This document shows positions 1-10,928 of a stretch of 64,000 nucleotides of DNA, in pieces. A program made the translations under genes and the position numbers. Every line of letters starts with the position of its first letter. The stretch's first letter is position 1. Source of the DNA: Pictodentalium vernedei (taxonomy: Eukaryota > Mollusca > Scaphopoda > Dentaliida > Dentaliidae); NCBI GenBank assembly GCA_031216915.1, contig CM062297.1, positions 361,907,704-361,971,703 on the forward strand, in the 5' to 3' direction. The notes beneath the pieces were generated by a model that did no database searches, was not told where the DNA came from, and saw only the letters and a list, made by a program, of their open reading frames with translations.

Positions 1-1097
1 CTCTAACTCTCCTCCCCATTGACCCCAGAAAGTTGTTTATGGTCCTTTGTAAGATGTTATTCCACTCCCGAAGAAGCGCCTGCGTGAACTGAGCGACGTT
101 GTTTGGGACGTTGACGCGCTTCCTGATCATCCTATCTACCTCGTCCCACAAATGCCCGATCGGGGACAAATCTGGACAATAGAGTGGCTAATCCAGAACT
201 GGGTTTGGTTGAGGAAGTCACGACAAACCCTAGCAACGTGCGGACTCGCATTATCCCGCTGCAACGTAAGGTTACGCGCATTCATAAGTAAAAGAACGTG
301 AGGCACGAGGACCTGGGGACCTGGTCCCGATATCTTACGGCTGTAACATTGCCCTGAATTACCACGAGAGGTGTTTTCACGACATCAGAAATTCCCCAAA
401 CCATAACACCCCTCCCACGAATCTGTCGTTTTCTTTAACACACGCGTCAGAATATCGCTCACCACGACCGACGCCAATGGCAACGTTGTCGTCCATGTGA
501 CCTATAAAGCCTGAACCGAGACTCGTCAGTGGATAACACAGGTCTCCAGTGGGCCAAGTGAGACCGATTTGGTGCATGTGCCCACAGCCATTGCAATCGA
601 CGTTGAGGTCACCTGGGTGTAAGTTGAGAATCAACGTAGGAACGTCGCGGCCTTAAATTGAACTCCCACAAACGATTCCTAACAGTGCCTGCAACCTGAT
701 TCGGTGTCTTCGTCGCCGTGTGAAATCGGTTACGGAGGTATGAGAGACGTATGCCTCTACCGTAACGTGGTTACGTAATGCGCGGACGGCCGCTCCTGGG
801 ACGGTCCAATAATCTTCCTGTGGCACTGAGACGCCCAACTAAACGAGCTATCGTTGCCTCATGGACCCCAAATGGCTCGGTGACAAAACGTTTCGATTGG
901 CCCTGCATAATTAGAGCAATGGTCCTATCCCAAACAACTTCGGACATTCGCAGCATTTTGCTTTGCAATCGAGTTGAAATGAAATGTTGTGCAATCGATG
1001 TATACTGTTCAAAACTTCGATTTGGTATGGTTTTCAAGCCCATAGCACGTGATAGTTCCCCGTATTCACGCTTTGTCGACAAATCTATTGAAATCAT
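1..1097 (-). pseudogene. Degenerate Tc1/mariner-like transposase
   Basis: Seen on the minus strand: an N-terminal helix-turn-helix region ending in a GRPR motif (771-1097), a middle piece (653-838), a piece with the hallmark reading GERYSDACVKENDRF (377-634), and a C-terminal piece reading PDLSPIGHLWDEVD near 135-170. These are the successive parts of a Tc1-type DDE transposase, which cuts and pastes its own element at TA sites. They lie in different frames, so at least two frameshifts break the gene. The third catalytic acidic residue appears changed: the codon at 155-157 reads Gly where the family has Glu in PIEHLWDE. The copy is therefore dead twice over. The distal end lies outside the window and I could not identify terminal inverted repeats. 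It is a different subfamily from the intact copy at 62305-63318. Confidence 0.85.
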
Positions 1098-1190
1098 ACA
1101 GCGTCGCGCGTGGTTATAGTTAACCGAATTTTAACCCAATACTCTTCAGACAGAACACTGAGGTGGCTACGTGTCCAATTGTACTACATT

Positions 1191-2034
1191 TGGTCTAAGG
1201 ATAAAAAAATTATATTACCAAAACTGAACTTGCGTTTCTTTTTTCCGTCAGTATATATCATAAATACGATATGCTGAGGTCTCCAAGAGTTGTTTTAAAA
1301 TTTCGTTATTCAATAAACGAACTTTATAGTCTTTTTCCTCTTGATATTAATATCATTGTTAGGAGTACAACCTCTACAAAACCAATATCAACAACTCTCT
1401 CTTTTTGTGGTATACACGAGCTGAGAACTGAAAATTTTACACATTGTGTCATGAATGAAATAAAAGTGAAAGTTTTGTAAATATGTTAATGAAACTGATG
1501 TAAACAGAAAACAGCCATTCTTATGCATGTTGGGATGAAGGTTCTTTTCAAAAACTATGGACCACAATACCAGTCAGTGATGTTATCAAGAGCGTGTTTG
1601 TCCCAGATACCCTCGGAAAATCACTATAGAAATACTACACTTTCATGGATGGATAGGTCTCTATTGTTTGAGAAACCCTTCTTGTCGGGATGTGTTTCGT
1701 CTGATACAGTTTGATCACATTAAAAAGAAGTGTCAGCTAGAGTACATACTGTTTGACTCTGATGAGCTAGAAATATAAAAAATATTAAGTAACATTTATT
1801 CGTCAATCAACTGGTACTTTTAAATGGTACTTCTTGTACACTTAAACCATGCTGCCTAAAACTAAACTTCATTCAGATCACATTCCTGAGGTCATAACTG
1901 AGTGTTTCTAGGATTGAGTCGTTTTCAACATAATGGCACTTATACTGATAAAAATGTCGTCATTATTGCCTGAAATGACACCATACTTGCTTCACAAAAA
2001 CGCAGCACGGCAGGTTTTGTTTACACCATCTTCA
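1191..2034. other. AT-rich stretch without recognised feature
   Basis: Short open frames only (under 70 codons), with no recognisable domain, repeat or RNA. I see nothing supportable here. Confidence 0.5.
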
Positions 2035-2038
2035 TTAA

Positions 2039-2279
2039 CCCTTTACCTAACACGAAACGCAGACGCCACTTACAAACAAAATTCTTGAATAATAATTTTT
2101 TTTTTTTTTGTCTCAAAAACATAGGTTATGATCCCTTATTGCAACGAGCTCGACGAGCTCGTTCCAAAGAGTGGTCATAACCTGTGTTTTTGAGACAAAA
2201 AATGAAAAAAATACTGAAAATTAAATGGCGATTTTTGTGAATAGCCTGGATGGCTTTGGCCATTACGTTGGGTAAAGGG
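2039..2279 (+). mobile_element. TTAA-flanked palindromic MITE, family A (diverged copy)
   Basis: Flanked by TTAA at 2035-2038 and 2280-2283. The ends read CCCTTTACCTAAC and, inverted, CCCTTTACCCAAC. The centre is a long hairpin whose arms contain AACATAGGTTATGA and its complement around GAGCTCGACGAGCTC. A TTAA target and CCC-starting inverted termini are the hallmark of piggyBac-superfamily elements. At 241 bp with no coding capacity it is a non-autonomous derivative. This copy has more arm mismatches than those at 3502, 11159 and 14034, so it is older. Confidence 0.85.
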
Positions 2280-2283
2280 TTAA

Positions 2284-3104
2284 CATATTTTTAAAAGTTT
2301 CAAACTATTTCTCTTTGGCACAATGTATCAAGTGTTCAATTTTCCGTTCATATATACCACAAGAAGACAAAACCGTTGATGCTGATTTGTAGAGGTTGGA
2401 CCTTACCGTGGTTAGAATGAGAGACTTTATAATAGAAAACAAAATATTCTTTAAAAGGAAATTTATCAAATATTTAAATTGTTAAAATTATAATTAAACC
2501 TATAGTTCTCGGGACATGTCCTTTATTGTATATATTGAAAATAAACTAGAAATACATCACAGACATGAATTAATAACCCTGTTTTGTTCTGTGTGCCATT
2601 TGTTAATATTCCCCAAATTGTTTCTGTTTACATTCCCCTTAAAACTGATGTCCCTATTCAATAACATTTTATTGTTTCAGACATTTCCCGTGGAATTTCG
2701 TGAATATAATAAATTCTTTCCGTGGAAGCAAAAAGTGTCAACTTCCACGCTTTTGCGGCTTTATGCTTGCAAAGGATGAAATTACGTGTAAACAGTTCAC
2801 TAAAACAGGGATCTTTTTCAAATAAGAAGATATCGTCTTTCGGTTTGAAACAGTCCCTAGGTTGTACACTGGGGTCAGGAGAGTAACTAGCCCCCCCCCC
2901 CCCCCCCCCCTCCCCTATGATTTTTGCAGACCGGAAAGTTTTGTTCGGATTTGGAGTCGAGGATATCGATTCGCTCTCACTTCTAATAATATACTTTCTC
3001 GCGAGACAAGATTTAATTCTTGGACTCATGTCACACACGATCATGCAAATGGAAGCCTGTGGTACCCGACTGTGGCTATTGGAACCAAGAATGAACAATT
3101 TGAT
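2284..3104. other. Stretch without recognised gene; contains a poly-C tract
   Basis: The only notable feature is a run of 20 C at 2891-2910. Open frames crossing it on either strand are explained by the homopolymer and show no domain. Confidence 0.5.
2891..2910. repeat. Poly-C tract (C20)
   Basis: Twenty consecutive C in an AT-rich setting. It is the longest of nine C or G runs of at least 13 bases in this window. Confidence 0.95.
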
Positions 3105-3254
3105 CACGACTACTACACATGCCTGACATCCGGTAAAGGAAATCGTTTTTCGATAAAGTTAGCTCCCCTGAAATTATTGGATAGTCGAGGAACGTCCAAT
3201 TAAGAGCGTGTAATAGTTTAGAAAACAAATATTACATCAGTAGAAAATAAAGCG

Positions 3255-3349
3255 AAGTTTCCTTTTGTTACTTTTAATAAACGAAATCATCAGACAGCTC
3301 TCGGAGCTGTCTGTTGTTTTCGTTTATTAAAAGTTACAAAAGGAAACTT
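3255..3349. repeat. Near-perfect 95-bp palindrome inside module Z
   Basis: Arms read AAGTTTCCTTTTGTTAC outward and its complement inward, meeting at CTCTCGGAGCTG. A degraded version is at about 14434-14525. A half version (one arm only) is at about 18217-18272, so the palindrome has been lost or gained among copies. Confidence 0.9.
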
Positions 3350-3501
3350 GACTTTTTTATGGCAAGCTAATTAGAAGCAACTAAACTATCCACTTTGGCT
3401 ATTTGTTTAGCAAATTTATTTTTACTGTAGTTTGCAAGTAGTTTTTATTCTTCCCGGGAAAGAAAATTAGAAAATCTTACCTCCTAGACTATTATATTAA
3501 C

Positions 3502-3744
3502 CCTTTACCTAACGTGAAAAGCAGACGACACTTGCAAAAATAATTCTTGAATAACTAATTTTTTTCATTTTTTGTCTCAAAAACATAGGTTATGACCCCT
3601 CGTTGGAACGAGCTCGACGAGCTCGTTCCAACGAGGGGTCATAACCTATGTTTTTGAGACAAAAAATGAAAAAAATAATGAAAATTAATTGGCGATTTTT
3701 GAGAATAGCGCTGGCCGGTTTTGGCCGTTTTGTTGGGTAAAGGG
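3502..3744 (+). mobile_element. TTAA-flanked palindromic MITE, family A
   Basis: Flanked by TTAA at 3498-3501 and 3745-3748. It starts CCCTTTACCTAACGTG and ends with the complement of CCCTTTACCCAAC. The core is an almost perfect hairpin of about 60-bp arms. It differs from the copy at 11159-11402 at only a handful of positions, which suggests fairly recent mobilisation. It is piggyBac-like by target and termini, with no transposase. Confidence 0.9.
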
Positions 3745-4129
3745 TTAATGGAAAGGATAGTGTCTGTATTATATGTCACGATGCTCACACAGTCGAACCA
3801 AATCTTTTAAAGAGTATCAAGAGATGGTGAAAACGCCGTTTTCGCACTTTTTAAATGGGTTTCAACAGAGAATAATTGTCAAACGTTCAAACTGATTGGG
3901 CGAAAATTGTAAAAGAAACAGCTACTCCACAAGAAAATGTATTTTTATACTACGCTACAAGAAAATGCCCAAAGTTTGATACAATTTCGCTGACATTTCG
4001 ACTTTTTAATTTTCATATGAAATTCCCAACCCCTTAATGTTAAAATTATTGACAACTTTCGAAAAGGGAAGCTAACTTTCCCGTAAACCTTTTCCAATGA
4101 CGAAAATTGTCAACCATAGGTGATTATTT

Positions 4130-4676
4130 ATCTAAAAAATAAATTTCCAAGAAATGTTGAGTGGCAGGCCGTCGACATGTATTGACGATGCAGCTGTAAT
4201 ATTTTATGAGTCGAAGCTTGTGCATCCAGACTCGGGTCAAACTAGTTTTATACCCAATTGGTCGCCCTCGCAACGGCCATGTCTGGGATAACCGTCATAT
4301 TTGCCTTTGTACCAATAAGATATTTCTTCCATCCTTTTCTTCTATTCTCCCCACATGCGGAAAAAAAATGTTTCGTGATTTTTCTTTTTCCACCTCACGT
4401 GATTAAGCAACCAAGGATAAAGATTATTTTACCCCCATCTCTCCTTTACTCATGCACTGTACTTAGGTTCAATCACATAATTATTATCGCAATAGCTATA
4501 TTTTTTTTTAAAAATAATCACCCTATATAATATTTAATGTTCCTTTTTTTAATAAAGGTGTATTTTATGGTGCGCTTGGTCGCAAGAAGCATTTCGAACC
4601 TGCCAGATCACGGTCATAGCAGGGCACCCACTCGCTGATATATTTGTTCCTCAGTGGCATGAATTGGCATGGCATG
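4130..4676. other. Stretch without recognised feature
   Basis: Short open frames with hydrophobic, low-complexity translations and several T runs. No domain, RNA or repeat was recognised. Confidence 0.45.
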
Positions 4677-5030
4677 GGGCGGTAGCGCGATTGCTCAGTG
4701 GTTACGGCATTGGCCTTCAAACGGAATGGTCAACGGGTCGATCCCCACCCGGTGCAGCTGCGTTGTGTCATTGGACAAGGCACTTAATCCCCATTGCCCA
4801 CTTGGGGCCACGGTGACGACGTTGTTTACTAAAGTGTAATGCACGTCGATGGTGCACCTTTCTTCAACCAATGCTAAACCTGCTTGTGTTGAGTTAGAGA
4901 GTCTGGCTGTTGCTCGCCGTTGCTCAGTGGTTCTCTTCGGGTACTCAGGCTCCCCCACCCGTCAAACGAGGTTACCTTGGCTGTCGAGAGTGCCGTTAAA
5001 CTTCAATAAATTAATAAATAAATAATACTA
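4677..5030 (+). mobile_element. tRNA-headed SINE
   Basis: The head carries Pol III type 2 promoter boxes: A box TTGCTCAGTGG (near 4692) and B box GGGTCGATCCC (near 4735). The body begins GCGTTGTGTCATTGG, continues with AAGGCACTTAATCCCC, and ends in TTAAACTTCAATAAATTAATAAATAAATAA-type A-rich repeats. The body is the same as in the 5S-headed copies at 6195, 11933 and 63682. It is non-autonomous and would need a LINE reverse transcriptase. The copy is diverged but full length. Confidence 0.8.
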
Positions 5031-5774
5031 AGTAAAATTTTCAAGGGAGATAACCTTTTTCGAAAGTCAATTTCATGCATAAGGCGAAGATGGTTTCATC
5101 GAGAAAGGCAATTATTTCATGAGTGATGAACTATATTTTCGCGAGTGGCGAATTCTGCACTCGTGAAAATGTTATTTTTGTCCAGCCAAGTGAAATAATA
5201 CATGAATGCGTTTTACACTATCAACATTATATGGGTTTTAAATTACCTTTCAATAGCCTTAAGTGATAGTCGACATCACCCTCTGGCAATATACCGATAA
5301 TCTTGTTCTTGCGTCCGAAAGTGCTTTGTTTTTGAAGAACAGGTATTATTACTCTCAGCGAAATCTGCGCCAAATTTGGTTCCATGTAGAACCAAAACCC
5401 GTCGAAGAACCCAAACAAATGAGTCTTCATGTGATCTAAAACCGGCCAATTTCATATAGAGTTGCCTTTCTTGTTTGTATAAAAATATTGCTGTTGTCTC
5501 GCAACTTAACGCATGCGTGATGGAACACATGTTTCTGACGTTGCTCCGTCGCCATGTTAAAACTTTAATTTCACGCGACTTTATATTTCACAATTTATAA
5601 AATCTCCAGAGCCCTTGACAGTCCAGTTAATGTGAAAGGTTGAAGAACAAAAACATGTGCATGCTTGGCGCCAGGTAACCATATTCGGTTCCCCTGCCAG
5701 GACAAACTGAAGAACAAATTTTGTTTCCTGGATATTATAATTTCTCTGTGTGACGTCGTCACTGGTAACATGAT
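5031..5774. other. Stretch without recognised feature
   Basis: No domain-bearing frame, RNA or repeat was recognised. Confidence 0.4.
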
Positions 5775-5995
5775 TAGTTTTGATGGGCCTTGCGAAGCTT
5801 CGAAATTCAATTCGATTAAAAAACGTCTTGATAATTCAGTTCGATTCGCATTGCCCTGTTTCGCAAATTTTCGAATGGCCGAGATGTTCTCAAAACTCAT
5901 ACCAAGCGTCTGCTATTGTTCTCTTCTATCATCAGGAGAGTTCAATAACGTTCCGCGTTAGAAACTTCTTTGATTCAGTTCTAGAATATTCCCCC
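5775..5995 (+). repeat. Diverged interspersed repeat (partner near 26910-27140)
   Basis: Shares an ordered set of short blocks with 26910-27140: a CGAT/TTCGATTC-rich start, ATGTTCTCAAAA, a CTATTCTTC/TGTTCTCTTC block and a final GATT(T/C)(C/A)GTTCT block. Both are strongly decayed. The TTCGATTC iteration resembles subterminal repeats of hAT-type elements, but I saw no ends. Confidence 0.35.
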
Positions 5996-6063
5996 TTTTG
6001 ATTGAGAAATGAAATGAATTTATTTTGGCAACATGCCATAAATCTGTACACAGTTCGTCCCCG

Positions 6064-6118
6064 GAGTTCCAATGTGTTCTATGTGCCTGCTGTAGGCACA
6101 TAGGACACATTGGAACTC
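6064..6118. repeat. Short hairpin repeat, GTTCCAATGTGTTCTATGTGCC family
   Basis: Arms GAGTTCCAATGTGTTCTATG and its complement separated by about 7 bases. The same hairpin recurs at 6848-6899 and 18626-18672. A half copy is near 15745-15770 and a relative at 22194-22239. Function unknown. Confidence 0.85.
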
Positions 6119-6194
6119 ATGGGACGAGTTGTTAGAATGCTTTTTAACAATAATAAATTTACGGAACAAGCTGCAAGTACATTACTTTTAATAA

Positions 6195-6590
6195 CTATTT
6201 ATTTATTAGGGTTTAACAACACTTTAACAGCCAAGGTCATATCGTATCGGTGACAGGTTTACGGGTGGTGGAAGCCCTAGTACCCGGAGCCAACCGCCGA
6301 GCAACGACGAGCAGCTGCCAGCTCCCTAACATTGTAACTCCGCAATGCAGCACAGGCAGGGTTAGATTGATTGAAGACATGCGCACCATCGACGTGCAGT
6401 ACGCCTTAGTAGACGGTGTAATCGTGCCCCCAGGTGGACAGTCGGGGTTAAGTGCCTTGCTCAAGAACACAACGCGGGAGTCCGAATCGAACGTTCAGAC
6501 GGTCACCCATCCAAGGACTGACCGGGCTCGAAGTTGCCTAACGTCGGTGATCTGACGAGAACCGGTTACCGCAACGTTACTACGCCCCCT
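6195..6590 (-). mobile_element. 5S rRNA-headed SINE
   Basis: Read on the minus strand, the head (about 6490-6590) contains CCGGTTCTCGTCAGATCACC and TTGGATGGGTGACCGTCTG. These match the central and 3' half of animal 5S rRNA, including the C-box region of its internal Pol III promoter. The head is fused to the body GCGTTGTGTTCTTGAGCAAG..., which is the body carried by the tRNA-headed copy at 4677-5030. The 3' tail is TAATAAATAAATAG-like. It is a SINE, not a 5S gene, because the 5S 3' end runs into the SINE body. Confidence 0.85.
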
Positions 6591-6847
6591 AATATTTAGT
6601 TACAAAGAAAGAAAGAAGATAGTGATGCACAGAGAGAGCGCATGCTGCGTGGAGATGGTATGGTCAATGTGACTCTCTACCCATCATCCCCGTGCAGATG
6701 AAACCGTCAGACAAATAACCTGGGGATACATCAGTGACAGAAGTGTGTTGACAATAGCTTACGAATAAAATATTATTTTTTTAAGTGATGTGATTTGTGG
6801 TTTATGGGAGAAATGTGTGGTGTCCTTCCATTGGTACATCGCCCCTT
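6591..6847. other. Short spacer without feature
   Basis: Nothing recognised between the SINE and the next hairpin repeat. Confidence 0.4.
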
Positions 6848-6899
6848 GAGTTCCAATGTGTTCTATGTGCCAATAGGTACATAGAACACATTGGAACTC
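6848..6899. repeat. Short hairpin repeat, second copy
   Basis: Same arms as 6064-6118, with loop AATAG. The flanks are also alike (CCCCTTGAGTTCC upstream, ACTCATGGGA downstream), so the repeat is larger than the hairpin alone. Confidence 0.85.
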
Positions 6900-6904
6900 A
6901 TGGG

Positions 6905-7381
6905 ATGATATATTAGTAGTATAGCACATATGAATCGTCCCTTATTACCAGGATTTTTGCCGGTGCACCTAGTGTTAAATTCCCATAGGAACCGGATTTT
7001 TGCCGGTGCAAAAGTTCGGCTCTTTGAAGCTAGATCCGACAAGTGGTGTACGTACTGCATATATAGTATGCCTGTCTTAACTTGACGACAATAGAATTAT
7101 TTTCTTCTGAATTAATAACAAATTTCCATTATTTTTGTTTTCGATTATAGCTGATGATTCCCTATTGGGACGTTCAGGTGAGGGGACATCAGCTGTGGTT
7201 TAAACACAAAAATTAGCAACGTTAAATAATTTGAACAGGGACTCAGTTGCAGCTCTCTCGCATTTGGTCGATTAGTCTGGGAAGATAAATTTTGAAAAAG
7301 GTTTGGTTCAGGTTAGATGCAGTAGAAAGATGGGGTCGGTCGGTTGGGAATTTTTGTAATTTTGTTTTCTCATGCAGTCGG
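6905..7381. other. Stretch without recognised feature
   Basis: Contains a short local duplication (TTTTTGCCGGTGCA at about 6953 and 6993). Nothing else was supportable. Confidence 0.4.
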
Positions 7382-7385
7382 TTAA

Positions 7386-7554
7386 CCCTTTACCCAATGT
7401 AACGACCAAAGAGGAGCGCCATTTACAAAATTCGCCATTCAAATTTTATTGCATTTTCATTTTGTGTGTTTAAAAACATAGATGAGATCGTTCTAATGTG
7501 AGTCATAAGCTTTGATTTTGACACACAAATGAAAATGTTCAGTTATTCAATTGT
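7386..7554. mobile_element. Family-A MITE, truncated
   Basis: TTAA at 7382-7385 is followed by CCCTTTACCCAATGTAACG and the recognisable hairpin core, shortened. The distal terminus is missing. Another TTAA element begins directly at 7559. Confidence 0.65.
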
Positions 7555-7558
7555 TTAA

Positions 7559-7935
7559 CCCTCTACCAAATGCAATTTTCAAAGTGAGCAGTTGAAAAAA
7601 GCAAACTTTTAAAAAGAAAATTAAATTAACAAAGCCCTTTTCAGTACAGTTGCTCTGGTTTGGTCGTAATCCACGCGCGGGCAGTGAAGTCCACGCATGC
7701 GTTTACCAGGCAATAGCAATCATCAAAAAAATTTTACTCGGTGCTTAATTAAATTTTTGATGCTTATTCCTATAATTAGTGATTACAACCTAATATTATT
7801 GTGACCTCTCATTGGAACGAACTCGTTGAGCCAATGAGTGATGATATGCTATGGGTTTGTTGATTTTGTTTTATAAATGTTAAAAAACAAATTTTAAAAT
7901 AATAAATTTTGATATTGTGTGCATTGGTAAGAGGG
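7559..7935. mobile_element. TTAA-flanked MITE, CCCTCTACCAA family
   Basis: TTAA at 7555-7558 and 7936-7939. Terminal inverted repeats are CCCTCTACCAAATGCA and CCCTCTTACCAATGCA. The interior carries a half copy of another MITE family (GTCGTAATCCACGCG, GTCCACGCATGCGTTTACC at about 7668-7712), also present at 9377-9598 and 23550-23640. This indicates nesting. Confidence 0.7.
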
Positions 7936-8041
7936 TTAAAGTGAAGTCATCTTTTTGGGTAAGTAAAAGGATTGAAATGTATGACCTATTTTCGAGGTAC
8001 ACATGGACCAGGTCCATACGTATCTTCCGATATCATTTTCA

Positions 8042-8274
8042 CCCTTCACCTAACCAATTGGCCGCATCCCAACACGTAATATGCAACTTCAGCAGTTGAC
8101 AAAATTATTAATTTTCAGAAAATTACAACAATACTATATCATGTGAGCCCTCATTGGAACGATCTCGTTCCAATGAGGGGTCACATGATATGGTTTTGTG
8201 GAAATATTTTGAAAATTGTGAAACAATAATATTTAAAATCATAAATTTTGATATCGTCTCCGTTGTGTAAAGGG
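8042..8274. mobile_element. Palindromic MITE related to family A
   Basis: Starts CCCTTCACCTAACC and ends GTGTAAAGGG followed by TTAA (8275-8278). The left flank is TTTC rather than TTAA, so one target copy has decayed. The centre is a hairpin, CCTCATTGGAACGATCTCG and its complement. Confidence 0.7.
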
Positions 8275-8279
8275 TTAAA

Positions 8280-9035
8280 TGCAGATAACATGCTTGTCTA
8301 TTGCTTATAAAAGGATTAGCTTCGCACAAGAAAATTAGGATCTGTCAGAAAACTTGAACCATTTAATTTTTTCCTCCGCCGACTATAAAACAGTGAGAAA
8401 TAGAGTTATGTTCTTTGGTATAATGTTGGAGGTGAAGTTATCATATCGAACAGACCATCTTCCAGAATAAACTATAATACCTTCTACAAAATACTACCAA
8501 ATTTTGCTCCTGGCAATGCAGACGGAAAACGTACGCGTATGTTTCTGAAACATCTTCTTAATATTGATGCATAAGTGACAGGAACAGGAATTTTTACGTG
8601 TAGAGAGTCAGTGACAAATGACTCGCCTAAAGCCCAGGTTATCAAATATAATTGTGTGATTTAAAAACGCCTTTTCCTGGTCTGAGACTAGGATAAAATG
8701 TTCAGACGTTACGTAATAACTCCTGGGGACAAGGCTTAGTAGTGACACCCAACTTGGCATTTATTTGGTTGGGTGTCAGTCAATGTCCAGGTTTATGTAA
8801 GGGCCGTACATCTAATGTTTACTTTACGGTGAATGATCCCGGTAGTGAAATCAAATTGTTCCTTGAATGGGATCAGGCTCCATCTGCAATTCTTTAACAA
8901 TGCTAATGGCGCCATGTTCCACTCTTGGGACGAAATGTGATCATGTGACTTATTTGCATCCCTTTTCAGGCCATAGGCCCAGAAATGGTGTGGATACGAC
9001 ACAATACCAGTGGAATCATTACAAAAACATCCAGG
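8280..9035. other. Stretch without recognised gene
   Basis: Contains a small hairpin with arms GACACCCAAC / GTTGGGTGTC near 8745-8780. No coding region was recognised. Confidence 0.4.
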
Positions 9036-9870
9036 GAGTTACCTATTCACTCGGGCAATAACTCTTAGTTTCCTGGAAGGAGCATAAAATTCAGCAATCA
9101 AAGTTTCATCCAAAGGGCCCCTGGCTTTAACCCACTGGTCCATTGGCTGAAATCTGTTCGGCCCGTTTTTTTTTTATCTGTGTATTGAGGTTTAACAACT
9201 TTCAACAGCCAGGGTCTGTGTATTGCGGTTTAACAACTTTCAACAGCCAGGGTCATATCGTATCTGGCAGTTTCACTGGTGTGGGAAGGCGATGTGTTAG
9301 GAGAGAAGTATCTACCAGCGTCGATTATCTATCGAACTCCCCAACTCACTAAACCAGCACAACCGGGTTATAGTAGGGCCACTGTGGACTGGTGACTTCC
9401 CATGGGTGGGCAATATTTCCGCGGAAGCAATAATATTAGATTCCAAACACTAATTATAGTAATAATCAAAAAATTAATTAAGGAAGCACCGGGTACAACC
9501 CGGTGCTTTATCAATTAAAATTTTGCTTTGTTCATCACCTGGTAAACGCATGCATGGACATCACTGCTCACGCGTGGATTACGATCAGTCCACGGCGGAT
9601 GTACTGTAGCATCGAATGAAGACATATGTACCACTGATCTGCGGTACACTTTTGCATTCTGTGCCATCGTACTCCCAAGTGAGCAATTGCATCAAACGAT
9701 ACCCCTACATTATGTAAGAACCTGTACCATCATTTGCTTCTCATACTAATCGGGTACCGTCCACGATATTGAGTTTAAAGGTGAATTTAACGTCCGTGGC
9801 CGTGATTTTTAATTGTTCTGGTGATTTCCGGCAATTATCATGTACATTTGGGTAATCAGATTATACTCCT
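9036..9870 (-). repeat. Duplicated segment carrying a decayed SINE body, copy 1
   Basis: Colinear with 16462-16990. Shared landmarks are AGTTACCTATTCACTC, GGTTTAACAAC.CTTTCAACAGCC and GAAGACATATGTACCA. The block GGTTTAACAACTTTCAACAGCCAGGGTCATATCG is itself locally duplicated at about 9188 and 9230. The interior is a decayed copy of the SINE body, minus strand, without a recognisable head. It is interrupted by a MITE (9377-9598) that the partner lacks. Confidence 0.65.
9377..9598. mobile_element. MITE with GCC(AC)GTGGACTGRT termini
   Basis: Inverted ends GCCACTGTGGACTGGT and GCCGTGGACTGAT. The central hairpin is AAGCACCGGGT/ACCCGGTGCTT at about 9482-9507. The colinear segment at 16462-16990 lacks this block, so it acts as an empty site. 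Half copies lie at 7660-7760 and 23550-23640. Confidence 0.65.
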
Positions 9871-9939
9871 ATTCAAATAAAACCATCCTCAAACAACCCC
9901 ACCCATCCAAAGAAACCACCCCCGGTAAAAAAATGGACG

Positions 9940-10135
9940 ACGGCAAAAGTGTCATCCTTGCAATACATGCTGCAAATGCGTACTGATACAACATATCGCC
10001 ATAGTCATGATGTCTCAATATGGCCGTTCACGCGGGCTACCATAGCAGACCCACATGACGTAACTGGTCACGTGACTATGACATCATTTCCCTCCCTATT
10101 CCACCCAGAAAAAGGAGTGAAAACCTCGTTCCCCA
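9940..10135 (+). repeat. Fragment of the giant-foldback end family
   Basis: Matches the outer ends of the 35400-39480 foldback, for example CGGGCTACCATAGCA, CACATGACGTAACTGG and CACGTGACTATGACATCA. It is a solo copy of the arm end. Confidence 0.6.
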
Positions 10136-10444
10136 CTACTCTCGATTGTCAACTTTTCCTTCACGCAAAATTGTATGCATACCATGTTGAAGGGTTAATT
10201 CTAAGTATATCACGTGTCGCACGATGATCTGCAATACTAAAATTCTCATGGGAATTCGTGTTCTAGACTTGCCATTTCAGTATTAAATGCCTTTGAAAAA
10301 TAAATGCCTGGGAGTTATAATCCCCCTGGAGTCACTCACTAACAACTAAAAATTCTTTCCAGCATGTATGGATAATCCTTTAAGAAAAAAAACATGCGAA
10401 ATTGGATTTGATTTCTACGAATAGCCACGAAAATGATGTGGTCG

Positions 10445-10462
10445 CCCCCCCCCCCCCCCCCC
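10445..10462. repeat. Poly-C tract (C18)
   Basis: Eighteen consecutive C with no associated element recognised. Confidence 0.95.
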
Positions 10463-10694
10463 AACCCATATCTACGAGACTGAACACTGATGGAGTGTCC
10501 TTGAATTGGACAATTCTATATAATATATTCCACCGCAAATGAAAACAAAATCCCTTTTAGCGCGGAGAAGGTGTGGATACGATAGATTATTCTTTAAAGA
10601 CTCATGTGGTTGTATCTTTAAATGCTTCTCTTCAGTAATTTATTTTTGACTGCATGTGTATTATTTGCTGGTCAACACCTACATGTTCCATTAA

Positions 10695-10924
10695 CCCTCC
10701 GCTCACTAATGTCAAAATACCGAAATTTCAAGGAGCGAATTTTTCCCATAATGCAACTGGCAATTTATGAACCAATTTTATCATGTTTGACAGTCTAGAA
10801 ATTTAACTAATTCAGTCTTGTTTGACATAGCTCAAACAAGACTGAAGTAGTTAAATTTCTATATGCATTATTTAGAAAAACTGCAATTTGAAATTTTAAT
10901 ATCGCGACACCAGTGTTCAGGGGG
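10695..10924. mobile_element. TTAA-flanked palindromic MITE, family B
   Basis: TTAA at 10691-10694 and 10925-10928. It begins CCCTCCGCTCACTAATGTC and ends GTGTTCAGGGGG. The central hairpin is CTTCAGTCTTGTTTGA-like arms around CATAGCT. The sister copy is 16253-16456. It is the first of three different MITEs in a row sharing single TTAA sites. Confidence 0.85.
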
Positions 10925-10928
10925 TTAA

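Larger units (their letters stand above)
3105..4125 (+). repeat. Composite repeat, module Z, copy 1
   Basis: Shares ordered blocks with 18120-18412 plus 18955-19495 (same strand) and with 12390-14640 (inverted). Shared landmarks are CGATAAAGTTAGCTCCCCTG near 3152, the palindrome at 3255-3349, TTTGCAAGTAGTTTTTATTC near 3430, GTTCAAACTGATTGGG near 3885 and TTCCAATGACGAAAATTGTC near 4093. It holds a family-A MITE at 3502-3744. No coding capacity was seen. The superfamily of the module is unknown. Confidence 0.75.

Noticed and set aside
2658..3107. 149-codon minus-strand frame
   Set aside because: It runs through the C20 tract (poly-Gly) and shows no domain.
3580..3670. Rho-independent terminator hairpin
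   Set aside because: It is the core of a TTAA MITE in a eukaryotic genome, and the T run is part of the element arm.
4681..4750. A tRNA gene
   Set aside because: A- and B-box-like motifs are present, but no cloverleaf or anticodon arm is convincing and the sequence continues as a SINE.
6490..6590. A genuine 5S rRNA gene
   Set aside because: Only part of 5S is present, diverged, and it runs directly into a SINE body with an A-rich tail. A second copy at 12225 does the same.
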